Positions 32,091-45,000 of a stretch of DNA of 64,000 bases are shown here, piece after piece. Source of the DNA: Dipylidium caninum (taxonomy: Eukaryota > Platyhelminthes > Cestoda > Cyclophyllidea > Dipylidiidae); contig QEYB01001436.1 of the NCBI GenBank assembly GCA_017562135.1, positions 744,001-808,000 of the forward strand, read 5' to 3'. The translations under genes were made by a program, and so were the position numbers. Under the pieces are notes generated by a model. The model searched no databases, had not been told where the DNA came from, and worked only from the letters and a program-made list of their open reading frames with translations. Each line of letters opens with the position of its first letter. Position 1 is the first letter of the stretch.

Positions 32091-32667
32091 GGCTGTGAAG
32101 GCGGAAACGGAGGAGGAGGCGGAGGTGGAGAAGGAGATGGTTGTCGAGGATTTTCGAGAGGCTGCGACTTGCAGACAGTGCGTGGATGCTGCTCCTTTTG
32201 TAGACGCTTCTGCGTGTGGAGAGGACGATGCGCGCAATGCCACGGTTGTGCGACAGGGTCGAGTGAGGCGGGTCGACGTCTGTTTGATGGAAGGCGAGAA
32301 ATGAGCCTGCCAAAGGGTTGTGCAAGCAAACGACGACGATTGATGGGAGCGTCGATGCCGCGGGAGGTCTGTTGCAACGTCGAGATGGTTGGCCTCAGTC
32401 GCGTCGCCTTTGCTATAACTCCAGTCTTGGCGTGCCCCTCATTTAACAATTTGGCACTCTTCTGAAAACCGCCTGCGAATGGCAACAGGTCACGTTCGCC
32501 TGCTGCTCCACACGTCGCTCGTTGTTCATCGCTCGCGGCTCGCGCCCCCATGCGGAGATGAGGCGCGTTGTTTGTTCGCCAACGAGAACGCACGAAGGCG
32601 ATTCGTCGACGGTTGCCGCCAAATCCTTTTTGTCCATCCTGTCCGCCTATAGTCCTTGTTTTCCATC

Positions 32668-32683
32668 GTCACGTCTGTGTGAC
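32668..32683. promoter_or_regulatory. Palindrome copy GTCACGTCTGTGTGAC
   Basis: This diverged copy lies about 580 bp upstream of the K1 copy 3 start. Its flank CCACAGCTG is shared with the copy at 29,130. Confidence 0.55.
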
Positions 32684-33129
32684 CACAGCTGTGCTTTATT
32701 CTCTCTCATTGACATCCAACGCTCCACTGAGAATTCACAATGCGCTGACGGTGAATACCAGTGCCGAGGTCACCTATCAGACAGCGCGGTGGGGGAAGGA
32801 TTTGGAGTTTCACCCTCCCATTTGTTCGTCACACGGTTGACACAACTGCGTGCGTTGCACCACGCCGCCTCTTTTCACCGTTCTTTTGCGCCTCAGCACT
32901 TGGCGGTGGACGCACGACCTCCTTCACTCGGGTGCGGGCGGCGGCGGGGCTATCAGGGCGTGGTGCAAGGGGACGAGGTTGGTTGGACGAGAATTGCACA
33001 AGACCGGTGCCCACTTCTTCGCGTTGTTGACCTCCTCGTCTTCGTTCGTCCCCGTTCATCGCCCATGTGTCGCTCATGTGTCAATTGGACACTACACCGG
33101 ACACGGGAGGCGCAGACGCTTGTCATTTG

Positions 33130-33476
33130 AGTTGCGTTGGGCCACTATCAACTAGGGCTCCTAATCAACTAGAATAATTAGCTTGCAAATCGCACTATGG
33201 AGACAGTAATGAGCCATGCTATTTTAACTCTTATGAAGTCATATTAATAACGGTACGGTGAAATACTAAATCACTTAACCACTCGTTTTTTTAAACATAA
33301 TTATTTTACCACAAATAAAAGCTTTAAGGTTGATTAAATTTCCTAAAAGTTCTCCCACGGACATTTATTTTAACTTTGAATTGATTTGTCACTCTTTGTT
33401 TTAACCACTCGCATTTCCGATAACGTATCCTGTCGTTTCGAGTGGGCGAGTTTTACTCACATTATCGTTTTTCTAG
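33130..33476. other. AT-rich intergenic region before RBM12
   Basis: Composition changes abruptly at about 33,150 from GC-rich array sequence to AT-rich sequence. I see no array repeats here. It probably contains the RBM12 promoter and 5' UTR, ending in TTTTTCTAG immediately before the start codon. Confidence 0.5.
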
Positions 33477-35801
33477 ATGGCGTCCGTCATCATTCGCTTG
33501 CAAAACCTCCCAATGACAGCAAACGCGTCGAACATACGACGGTTTTTTGGAGGTCTCAATATACCGGAGGGTGGCGTGCACATTGTTGGTGGCGAAAAGG
33601 GAGATGCTTTCATAGCCTTTGCCACAGACGAAGATGCCAGAAAGGCGATGCTTTTGGATCATCAGCACATCAACTCCGCTCAAATCCGTCTTTTTCTCAG
33701 CAGTAAGGCGGAAATGCAATCCGTTATAGATACAGCTCGCTGTTCCGTGCTAATGGCGGCGCAGCAGCCTTCATCCACCCAAGAAACTGCTTCGAGACCT
33801 GGCCAGTACAACCCGACCCCTCACACAATTTCGGCCCCTCCTCAACCATATCCACACCACCCAACCTCCACTAGTTCTGCAGGAGAGCCGTACAATCAGC
33901 CATTACAATCTCGTCCAATTTCGTCCAACAAGGTCTCTGAAATGTCCATGGACAATGTATACGATTATGGCCATGGACCTACTGAGAATTGGGATAGTTT
34001 GCGTAATGGAAACCAGTCGGGATATAGTGGCTACATCGGAGACAAGAATGGGGCATCCGCCCACCCGGAATTACGTCGTAACGACGTGTTTATTCCCCCC
34101 GCGGGGCCTTCTGAGGGGCGATACGGGAGTTACGAAGGGACCTATGACGGTCGTCCCCCGCCCCCTTCGGCAGATGGCTATTACGGCTATAGCGGCGATT
34201 ATGGAAGTGGCGCCCCGTACGATGAGGCCTCGCCTGGTTATTATAATGAAAACGGCCCCAAGTTCTCTTCTGGCGAGCGCGATTTTTCGGTTAGGCCACC
34301 GTGGCTCAGGGATGAGGATCATCACTTCTCTAGAAGACCCTTTCCCTCCGATCCTTCTGCCGAGGTCGCTCCATATAAACGCCATCGATCTGATGAGCCA
34401 CACTCTCAAAATTCCGATCTCCCGTGCTTAGATTTCGTTGTGAAGATTTCAATGCGTCCTGCTGATGTCACTGTGCGTAACGTTTTCACGTTTCTCCGTG
34501 GTGTAAATATTGTTCCAAAGTTTGGCATCCGATTAGAAGAGGACACACTTAAGCGGTACACCGGCAACGTTTATTGCTTGCTCACCTGCCCCGAGTCACA
34601 TCATCGGGCTCTAGCGTGTAATGGGAACGTATTTCGTGGCAGTGAAGTCATGGTTATCAATTCTTCTCCTGAGGAATATTTCACGGTGACTGATAGCAAT
34701 TTTGAAAGTAGATGTCCTCCGGATATCTTGGAGAAGATCCCCTCTAGAGCTCCTTCGAAGCCGAATTATTACAACGAGGGATGTATTGAAATTTCAGAGA
34801 TCCCCAACAGTGTCAGTGAGAAAGAAATTGTTAGTTTTTTGGGCGCTCCTGGCCTCACAGTCGACAATGTTAAGATTATACAAGCAAGTCCCCGCGATTC
34901 TGTCGTTGCTTTGGTTCGTCTTCCTTCTGCACGAGACTTAGACATCCTTTTGGGTGCGCCGCCTCGTCCATTTAGCCGAAATCAGACGCAAAATGTCAGA
35001 TTGATGGCAATTTCAAATATGCAGTTTGTCCATTCTGTCGCCAAATCAACCCAGTCTAAGTTGCCTGATGGTGCAACCAAACAGGGCAGTGGGGAGTCCG
35101 GTTCAGTGGCCAAGACTTGTTGTTTTATATACGGGTTTTCAAGAAACATGACCATTTTTGAAATTTCGAAAATTTTTCCAAACGTCTTTATACCGGGTGA
35201 TGCAATTCACCTTTTGCCAAGCTGTCGGGCAGCCGTGATTGATTTTATAAGCGAATCTAGCTGCAAAACAGCTCTACGAGATTTTTCTGCTGCGGAGGCT
35301 GAACTCAAAAAGGCTCATAGGTCCCTTTGCATGCGGGCGATATCAAAAACGGAGTTTGAACAGAAGTTACAGGAAGCGGATAATCAAGCAAAGACGTCAA
35401 ACAATGACGGTGACATCAGAGAGCCTAGGCCGAATCCTCGTTACCATTGCCCTCCTCAGCCGCCTCCAGTAACGCCGCCAAGGGGAGTAGTGGGGAGGCC
35501 GCCCTTCCCACCACCTGGTCCACCACCGGCGCACTTTCGTCGGCCTGGCCCTCCGCCGGTCGTGAACGTGCACATCTCCAATCTTCCCCCCAATTGTCCC
35601 CCTAACGCGGTGCTGGACATCTTCCGTCCCTTTCGGCCCCTACCAGGTTCTCTGCGTTTTCGCCGCGATCATCGTGGCAACCAGATGGGCGAAGCGCTCA
35701 TTTCCTTCGGCTGCTTCGGAGATGCAGATCGGGCGGCTCACGAAACTAATTCGCTCCGGTTGTTCAACAAGAGTCTTGCTGTTCGTGTTCATCAGCAGTA
35801 G
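33477..35801 (+). CDS. RBM12: RBM12/SWAN-like RNA-binding protein with five RRM-type domains
   Basis: This single uninterrupted frame of 774 residues encodes a nuclear RNA-binding protein of the RBM12/RBM12B type. RRM1 (residues 3-80) has the family signature IRLQNLPMTANASNIRRFF followed by GGVHIVGG and AFATDEDAR. A Ser/Pro/Tyr/Gly-rich linker (about 85-315) follows. Diverged RRMs lie near 318-400, 435-520 and 545-625; a Pro-rich segment occupies 650-693. The C-terminal RRM (695-772) reads VHISNLPPNCPPNAV and ends within four residues of the stop. The ATG directly follows TTTTTCTAG, a splice acceptor, either of a 5' UTR intron or of spliced-leader trans-splicing. The domain layout matches the known family; the precise RNA target is unknown. 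Confidence 0.9.
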   Translation: MASVIIRLQNLPMTANASNIRRFFGGLNIPEGGVHIVGGEKGDAFIAFATDEDARKAMLLDHQHINSAQIRLFLSSKAEMQSVIDTARCSVLMAAQQPSSTQETASRPGQYNPTPHTISAPPQPYPHHPTSTSSAGEPYNQPLQSRPISSNKVSEMSMDNVYDYGHGPTENWDSLRNGNQSGYSGYIGDKNGASAHPELRRNDVFIPPAGPSEGRYGSYEGTYDGRPPPPSADGYYGYSGDYGSGAPYDEASPGYYNENGPKFSSGERDFSVRPPWLRDEDHHFSRRPFPSDPSAEVAPYKRHRSDEPHSQNSDLPCLDFVVKISMRPADVTVRNVFTFLRGVNIVPKFGIRLEEDTLKRYTGNVYCLLTCPESHHRALACNGNVFRGSEVMVINSSPEEYFTVTDSNFESRCPPDILEKIPSRAPSKPNYYNEGCIEISEIPNSVSEKEIVSFLGAPGLTVDNVKIIQASPRDSVVALVRLPSARDLDILLGAPPRPFSRNQTQNVRLMAISNMQFVHSVAKSTQSKLPDGATKQGSGESGSVAKTCCFIYGFSRNMTIFEISKIFPNVFIPGDAIHLLPSCRAAVIDFISESSCKTALRDFSAAEAELKKAHRSLCMRAISKTEFEQKLQEADNQAKTSNNDGDIREPRPNPRYHCPPQPPPVTPPRGVVGRPPFPPPGPPPAHFRRPGPPPVVNVHISNLPPNCPPNAVLDIFRPFRPLPGSLRFRRDHRGNQMGEALISFGCFGDADRAAHETNSLRLFNKSLAVRVHQQ

Positions 35802-36012
35802 AAAACGCCGAAGTTCTTTTCCCTTCTCCCTTTTTAGATTCGCCATTGTTTGTCATATTGGTAAGATTTCATTTTTGTCTATTTTTTTAAATTTAAGTTG
35901 TAATGCATTAGTGTATATAAGTGTAGGATCTGCATGCACGTGTTTCAGATTTTTTTATTTTCCATGAAAGACACGGTTTATTCTTTTGATGTTTGCTCTT
36001 TCCGACCATTTC

Positions 36013-36018
36013 ATTAAA
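36013..36018 (+). terminator. Possible polyadenylation signal ATTAAA of RBM12
   Basis: ATTAAA lies about 210 bp after the RBM12 stop, in AT-rich sequence. It is the common variant signal. No AATAAA is seen nearer. Confidence 0.4.
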
Positions 36019-36099
36019 TCACTTTTCTGCAAAATTACTTGTGATGCAGGATGTCCGGCTTGTGTGGGCGTGCGTTTGAGCTGGGATTTGCACAGTCGG

Positions 36100-39000
36100 G
36101 AAGTGGAACGTCGTTTGGGTGGACGCCCTTTAATCACCGTCATGTTGACTAGAGATCGGAGTCCACGTTAGGATTTCAGCTCACAATTGTGGCTGTCTTT
36201 TTTTGCGCTTTGAAACTTTGACTGTGATAATCGGAAACATCTCGGGCAGTAGACGCGGAACCGAGCTCAACCATTCCCTTGCGGTGCTCTAATTCTTCTA
36301 ACTTTCGTGCGTAGGTCGTGAGAACCATGGAGGTGTGTTCCACCTAGCCTGGTTTCAACATTTACCACTTAGTCGTGGACGTGGATCTCAGCGTCCGCGT
36401 CCTTTTATTGGCTACACAGAGAGAATATGGCATGGGGTAGTTCGAATTGAGTTTTCGGTTGAAAGTCGACTGGTACCTGTGCACTTGTAGAAGGAAACTC
36501 GGGCACGGACTAATGTTTGAAACGTTGGAAGCCTTGCGTACTTTCTTGACAATCCCTAGCATCGCACGATTTCAATCGGAAGTATGTCGGTGTGACGAAA
36601 GGAGGTCTATTAAGTCTCGTGCCGTGATGCCTCACACGTTATTGTTGAAAGTACTCTGATCATGCTGTTTATAGGGCGGTTTGTCAGTTTCGAACTCGAG
36701 TAATACCATGAAGCGCACTGGTTGCATTTACGTACGTTTAATACGGATTGCGAAATAGAACGAGTTATTGATTTGCAAGGGGCTTCAGTCCAAGCGTGTG
36801 TTTTGGAATTCATGACAAGATGAATGGTTGACCTTTTAAAAATGGGCTGTAGATGGGGTCGTAAAATCCTGTCAAGGTGACAATTGCCGTTCATTCACGA
36901 ATACTCGGTGTAGCAGGACGTGCGTGTGTTACTGTGGGAAGCTTCAGTTACAGAAATGACAAGACTGCGCTCTATTTCCCCTCGGATGCCACCAGATTTC
37001 ATTTAAATGTGCTCAATTATTCTAATTGTTGGGAGTATACTCCTAACGCCATTGTTTGATTTTAGTGCGCGCCTTTTTTGTGTCTGTGTGGGTGTGGTTA
37101 TGTGCGTAAAGAAAATTCATGGGGAGCAAATGCACACACCCACTTCATCCCCCCTGTTTGTGTGAATGTCGCGGCGTTCACACCCGGTCAAATCTCGCTC
37201 TGACGCCAGAATATGCGCGCGGCAGTTCAGCATTTTCGAAATGAAAGCAGCCCTTAAATGTAAGCCGTCCACTAGCGGAGTATTTATCGGCATTTTTTAA
37301 GTTTTTTGATAAAATGGAGTTTTCTCGGGACATCGATTATGCTTTCTTATCGTGAGCATCGTCGGTGTTTTGGATCACAAAAAGTTAGGTTTATTTATCG
37401 AATAACCTTTCCTAATAGGAGTTACTTTTATCGCCTGCAATTAAATTGGCAAAGTCACTTTTAAACGTTTTCCATGGTTTGTTTTTGGGTACTAACGCCG
37501 TTGGAGCTTAACTAGTTAGCTGTTTATTTGGGGTCTTTTTAAATCTGTCGTATATCGCCTCAGACATCCGGGACCTTTACGCGGTGTCGCTGCTTCCGTA
37601 CTATTTCGACAATCTGACTTAAAAGGGGTTGATGTGATTCAAATATTTGTCTGCGTTACGTCTAAACGGGGTTACTTCGAAGTAGATGTAAGTTGAACAA
37701 GTCCTGCTTACTAGATGCCGGAAACCCCTTGCTAAGCCCACGTAAGATACTGGATTGGATCGAGGTTGCGGTTTCAAACACGGTGTAGTGCTGGTTGGCC
37801 TTAAGTCATATGCGATTTCTGGTGATGGTAACCGCTTTGTTTTTGCCCTACTTAGCATAGTTCTGTAGTACTGGGGTTATTGGTCTCGCGGCTAGGTTAC
37901 GGCGCTTGCTAATCAACATCCCAAGTGGAAGCGGTTGTGAACCATTATTTGCTAAACATGCTGTTTTCTGTACAGTAAACACTGCGAGTCAATCCTAAGA
38001 GCTCTTAGCGAGTGGCGTTGAACAGCCTTATCTAGTTTGTTTTTGGGGTTGGCACCCTGGTGTTTTTCGGACGGTTTAATTTGGCATCACGTTATTACTC
38101 CCTCAGCCTTTTATAATAGCCATGGCAAGACGAGTGTTGATTCTCTAGCTGACCTTCTTTCCCTTTCGCTGGTAAACGTATAGTTCTACGAACGCTTACT
38201 AGTATCAAAAGTAAAATCTGTAAGTTCAGTGTAAGACAAGTCTTTTCATCTTGTAATGAATGTGAAAAGTTCCACATGGTACACCATAGACCGGCGCTAT
38301 TCGTGTTAATTTGGGTCCTGTGTTAGTTACAGCTAATATGTTCATGCGAAGCAAATTGTCCTTTTCCTCCTGCTTTTCTCACCGTCGAAGGTAGACGAAG
38401 CATAGCATTTCTGTGGAAGTGTAAGATTTAAGGGTACGCTGTAAAGCATTATGGTTCATGGGGTAGCTGCCGGTCAGGCGTGTGGACCTTAGGTCACTTT
38501 TATTGCTAATTGTACCAGATGCGGTTTTTTGTGTTCCATAACTTAGTTGTTGAGGTTCCCTGCGCTCAAAGATGCTCGCACACTGCGTCACCGAGTGTTT
38601 ATGTGTTTAATGCCCCTACTGGTCGCGAGGTTTCGCCTTGGTCTGTGTTCGTTGTTGTGCGAGGCTCGATCTAAGCAGACGAGGTGACTCGGGGCGTATT
38701 CATGGCCGATATATTGGCTTTGGGTGGTAGTTGGATAATTTGGAAGTCGACGTATCATCAAGAGTACTTTTGGATGGATTAGGTCACCACCCTGGTTCCT
38801 TTCCATCGTGCCGTCTGCGGAACTGTTTCCAACAGCGGCTTTTTTGACAAGTGCTTGTCTTAGGAGGTAATTTAGCTGACATATTTGAATGGTTACATGT
38901 AATACGAGTTGCTGAACCCAGGTTTGTCATCCACAGGGGGCACCTGTCAGTCTGTCCTAGGCCTTGTGTCATGTGACTCCGGTGTATTTGAACTCGGGGG

Positions 39001-42000
39001 GTAAATTAGCTCCAATTGTGCTACAGTTTATCTCTTGAGCGCTAAACAGCCAAGGAAAAAACGTTAGCACTTATCAGATATGGTGCTGACGGATAAGCAT
39101 TAACGAGCTAGTGAAAGCCTTGAACCGTTGAAATGGCTTTCACGGTGGAAGGTGTTGGAACAGAGCTTTTTGTTCGTCAGCGGCGTCATGGCAGGGGGTT
39201 GTGGTGTTGCTTTTGCCCCAGTAGAAGATCTGATCGGCGTTCGCGTGTTTTGGAGTCGACTTGTTTATCAGCTTCGATATGCTATCATTTGAAATGCGGC
39301 GCATGCGTAATTTGTTTATTTGAAAGCTTTCCTCCCGTTTATGTAGTAGTTATTTGAGGACTTTCAAGCAGTTTCGATAAGAAATTACGCAGTTTTAATT
39401 TTGCTCTACTAGAATTGGTACAAGTGGTCTGCGTAGACTGGTATATCCATGTCCTTTTTCATGCAGTGCCACAATTGTGGTAGCATCGCCATGCTCTTAC
39501 TGCTTTTAGGGGCGATGTTTTGAGGATTGCGGTATTCGTAGGCCCTATGTTGAAGCAGATATCTCGGAAATCCGAGATGTGCCGCTCTTCCACACCTGAT
39601 ATCGTGTTTCAGTCATGCTCGGATCAGTGGGTTTTAATAGAGGCGTTTTGTTGCCATTGACCAACGAATTAGCGTAACTATCTGAAGTTGCACCCCGTTC
39701 CTTCGAATGAGGTGTTTTTGTCGAACCTCACCCTGTCTTACTTGAGGAAGCCTCGTCAGTCAGCGTTTCCAAGCTCCCATAATTTACCACAGGTGAATGA
39801 GACATGTAGAAGGAAGAGCGGTTCCCTGAATATGCCAAGTGCTTCTTGAAATACCATTTTATGGTGTTACAGAACGGATTTTTATCGGCCAGTCTCGTGG
39901 AGCACTAAGCTCATTTGCGTCGTCTTGTGTTTCCTCCCGTTGCAACGCTGTTGTCAGGTTCCGTTGGTGTGCTGAATCCGCAGGAGGCAAGCACCAGGGT
40001 GTCGGCCCCGTTAAGATGTGTTGCGGGCTTGTGACTAGCCTTTCACCTTGTGAAACGACGGTGGACGAGAGAGAGGTGCGGAATTCGTCCGTCGCAGTCT
40101 TTCAGCCTGATTAGGCGGATGTGGTTGAGGATAGTCGCTTCGTGCTGCCGTCCAAGTGCGCCTCACGTCAGCAAAGCGGATAGGACTCGTGTCTCGCAGA
40201 TCGCCTGCGTCTGAATCGCGTAATAGTTGTGGTTTGTCGTATGCCGTCATCGTGATAAATGCGCTAACCGTCGGCGACTTAGCTTAGCTCTTTGGCGTTG
40301 TGGTACCGTTGGTGGTGATCTCCCACGGCCAAATTAATTATATGCAGTTGGACGGACCGCCGAGCGTGTTGACTGTCCACTTGCAACGGAGGTTTCCGGT
40401 GGAGTCCACTGGGTGAGCTGGAAAGCGGGTCGAAGTGGTGGTGGGGCGCGGCGTCTGTGTCGGGATTGTTGCACGAGGCGTTTTCTCAACTGGTGTTTCG
40501 CGTTTCCTCGTCGAGCCTCTTCTCTCTCTGGCGCCACACTGTTGATTTAGATTGCGGCCACCGGCCGGAGGTGGAGGGTCTTCCGTCTCCCAAAAGGGGA
40601 TGAAAGTTCCCTCGACTTGGTCACGGCGTCCGCGGCGGTTTGCTGTATCAAGATGTTTTTTCTAACGGTGAGAGCGTTGGGGACCTACCGTCTTTCACTT
40701 CTGACTCGCGGAGCTCCGTCGTGAGGCAGATGGGCGCGTCCTCAGTTTACACGGATTTTGGGCGCCCTTTCTTTGTGGGCGCGCCCCTTAGCCAGGCTCT
40801 CGTGGTTGTTGCCATAAGGCAATGTAATTTTCTTGCTCTTAGCTTGCTTCATCTCGAAATTAGCTGTTTTGTGCCTCCGCCCCCATCCCTTCCCCCCAGC
40901 CTCCTGCTCTAATCCAGTGGATGCTCTTACAGAATAAGGCGCGCAGACTCTTTTATTGCACACTTCACATTAAGGCACGCTTTTTGCGCGTGCTGATCTT
41001 CGATGCCAGCCGGGAGGATTGTCTATTCACACACGAAAGTGGGCAGGCAGCCACGGCGTCTGTTGCGGCGGAGATGTGGGCGGGGCCACCTGGTTTCGCC
41101 GAGGTGCTCAAACAATTGCCCACACAACCTCGGCCAGAATAGCAAGACATGCGAGCCTGGCTTCACCGCGTCGGGTGGGGGCTGCGTGTAGACCGTTTTT
41201 GCGTGCGGTTTCTGGCAACCTGGTAAACTCAGGAGGAGGGAAGAAGTCAGGTAGCGAACTAGACGATTACTCACTCAGGAGCTCACGAGTGGCTCCCGTG
41301 TTCGGTGGCGTCTCGAGTCAGCGTCCGGCGATGCGCTTGTCGGTGGGTGGAGCAGTTTGCCGACCGATGTGGGGTTCGTCCACCGAGTTCGCGTGCTTGC
41401 GCGTTAGTCGTCTTTCGTGGGGTGTGATGGAAGTCGTGTCACAACTCGACATATTCGCGGCGCCCTCCTCACTGGGCATCTAAGGATTACTATTTGAGTC
41501 GGGATGGTATTTCTTCACATTGAATTTAATTGATGTGAAGCTACCGACTGTAGTTGAATTTGGCGTTTGAAACGCATTGTCTCCCGATGTTACTGATGTC
41601 GTTTTAGTAGCATTTTGTGGGCTTGACCATCGTAAGAGGTGCGATGAAAGCTAGCGACGCTTGGTCTTTGCCCATCGCTTCGTAGTGAATGAGTCAGAAA
41701 GTCTCCTTGATGGCAGTTCGCGGAGAGGCGCGTGGTGATTGGCTGGGACGCCGCTGCTCGCCGTAGTTCCCCAAGTCGACCGCTAAGTTGCGGCGACACT
41801 GTCGTCCCACGAAATTATTTTAACCGCGGCATCATCGCACCGTGCCCTCCCGCATTCACGTGACGGTAGTGGGGATTTGCCTTCCTCGCGCTTCCCGCCC
41901 TTATGCCCAGGCTGACTTCCGGCCCGTCCTGTGGTACGATTTGCTAGCGAAAACTCCCGGAATCCGCCGCGTTCGGTAGGCTATGCACGGGTCGGTCACA

Positions 42001-45000
42001 TTCCTAGACGACGTCTGAGCAGCCTCGCGCTCCTGCTTTTCACTCCGCGGAGGTTTCGGTTACTGCACTGTGCAGTTGGGCCTGCGGGCGACTGCGAGCC
42101 GGCCGACGCGTTTCGACTACCCGTAATTCTATCATTAGCGGCGGAGATCATACGTTTTCCTGGTGTTGGTCAGGTCGACCCTGATGTGCTCCACGTATTT
42201 CCATTCCCACCTCTGCTCGTTTCCATGACTTAGGTGTCGTCCCAATCCCGCTCTGTTCACTAAAAAATCTATTCCGTGCAGGGGGCTGGGCGTCCGAGCC
42301 CAGGTGTACTCAGACAGGCAGACAGTGGACGGCGGAACGCTTGTGCTAAGGTGCGTGTAGGTGTCATGTCCTAAAATGGGCTGTTTTTTCTATCTCCAGG
42401 GCCGTCACACCTTGAGGACCCGTTTGGTCTGCTTCAGCTCTTACCTCGTGTCCCTCTAACTGTAAATATCCCCCTTCCTCGTGTCCCCGAGGGTGAGTTT
42501 CTGCCCTCCTCCGGCCTCAACGTGTATATCGCCTACTGCGACGTGTCCCACACTTCCCTGTTCCGTTTCCAAATAAAGGGCGCACTTTTGTGACTACGGC
42601 TTGGCTTGCGAGGTGGGGCGGGGGTGGCTGCAGGAGCTGCGTCATTTGCTACGTCCTCGAGACCGGAAGGGGACTGGGTGGCTGGATGATGAGCGTTGGA
42701 GATGGCGCTGATTGGTTGAGGCTCGGGCGTATGGACCACCAAGGCCGTGACGTTCCGAAATGTCTGTGGTGCCTAGCTTTGCCCGTTGTCTCTTGCCCGT
42801 CCACCGGTGCATTTGGATGCCGCCTATTTCACTGGAGAAGCACAAAGTTGTGAGGGGAAGTGGCCGGTCGTTAAGGCTGTGACGTGGTTGGCTTGTGTCG
42901 ATTCCCTTGGGTCATTCCAGCCTGGAGAGAAGTGGGGAGGTTGTGCCACATCGCGGCACTTTATGATTGACGGGTGTATTTCGAGCTTTTTGCATGACAC
43001 GCCTCAGCAAAGATGCCTTCACCTGACGGCAGATCCGTCTCGTCAGTCAGTCGGAAGGCGACTGCAATTGGAAATCTCCAGGGGCCGTAGGCGTCCGACG
43101 CGCACCTGTGCTTTGTTCAATCCGTCTGCCTCGCAATGCGGTTAGACGAAGATGTCGGGATGGTCGTGTTCAGACCGCCGGCCGCTGGATATTCTGGTAC
43201 CGTGGGTCATTCAGTGGTCGACATTCTACCAGCACACAAGGGAGAGTCTGAGCATCGTTGCTAAGATGGTTGGAGGCTGTGCCCCCAACCGACTCCCCAC
43301 GCATTCGCTTGGTTCGTCTGCCACCTTGGGATTTCGGCCTCTCGCGTCCGGTTGGTGGGTCGCTTGCGCCCACGTCTATGTCTGCGCCGTATTTGTTACC
43401 CACAATTCCCACCTCCCCCATCCAGCTTTGTCCGGGCTCCTCTTCCTTCATTTTGTTGCTCGTTGACGTCGGTGTAAGCGTGGACGTAGGACGCAGCGCG
43501 TCGGGCGTAGGCGCTTAACTAACTGGACTTGAGGGGCCAAACGTTTGGAACATATCAGCAGAGCATTAATTGGGATGGATGACCTCTTGAAATTCCATCA
43601 ACTCTTCTTGAATGGCCTCTGTCGTTCCGCCGCCACTCGTTACCATGATGATTTCTTTTGACGCGTCCTCTTTGTGTGGCGAGTGGGCGATGCCGTCGAT
43701 GACTTCCTCAAGTGCGTTCAGAACCTCGTGGAAGTGGCGACTCGAGGCCGACTCAGGGTAACACATTGACGCAAGGATCAGAGCCGGCCTGCGTGATCCA
43801 CTTTGAGACCGAAGTTGACGAACGTACTCGAGTCAGTGTCTGTCCGGACCGCCGTTTCGCTCCTCCTCCGCCTCCTCCCTCGTCTCCTCCTCCTCTTTTT
43901 AATCCATTGAGCACAAAAAACAGCCTCGGGCCATTTGAAATGGCCGATCAAGTGACCTCGACTTCGACATGACTCAGGAACGCAGCTGTCTGAAACTCCT
44001 GAGGGATTTCTACAATGCCGTCGTTTAAGTGGAACTGCAGTCGACATCGCTGCTCCAGAGATCATCCTCCTCCCTCCCTGCCACGTCAACACGGTTGTGA
44101 CATGGGAAATGGGGGCCTCATCCAACGCCGCCTCCGCCGAATTTTCCTGCCCCTCCCGCATCGGTCCACGGAGTCGGGTGAGCTTCATTAATTAAGTGAT
44201 GAGAAATTCTACTCGGATGGCATGACGATGGCCTCAGACATGCGTACATCTTCACGGGCCACCCAGCGTCCTCTTTGAAGTGTCCGCTGTGCCGCCCTTG
44301 AGGAATTTATTAATTATTTTTATCCCCCTTCGTTGCCAGGCTCTTCAGCCCACTTTGCTCGTTGTCGGTAGTGGCAAGGCAGCGATTCTGCAGGTCTCTA
44401 CTCGCATTCATGTCCTCTCCAGTGTCGCTTGTGCCTCCACCGTGAGTTTCGTCAAGTAGGCTGTCGTTTTGCATTTAAACACCCAGGAACGAGGGCGTAG
44501 TTCGAGGGAAAGACGCCCGTTGGCATCACATCGAAAACCATTCCTCGCTATCTTCTCCAATACCGACACCGTCCTACGCTTCTTTGGGGCCATTTCCATG
44601 CGACCATGGTGGAATTCATCGACGATCACCAGACCGACGGTTTGTTGATGAGAGGCTGTTGGGAGCACGATAAAGACCGCCGGGAGTGATGGCCGCATGC
44701 GTCCACATAGATGCGGAGGCGTTGCGTTTAAGGCGCTTCACTGGTGATATTCGACTACTTTCTCGCGTCTATCTGCTCTCCATTGCGGAAGTGGCAGCAA
44801 ATTTGTGAGGAATATTTTGTATTTTGGCAAAGCAACGCCACTTCTTCTGTGCCAACACTCGACAATTTATCGGTAAAGTGGCATCATGAATGGTGTGGAG
44901 CCTTTCGACGTCTTACTTCATCTCAAGTGGCGGCCGTCTGGGGACAAACTGGGCTGAACGCCCCTTCAGTCGCTCCGCTGACTCGCATTAAACTCCTCCC

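Noticed and set aside
34071..34409. Minus-strand frame of 112 codons inside RBM12
   Set aside because: It is the antisense shadow of the RBM12 linker and carries no feature of its own.
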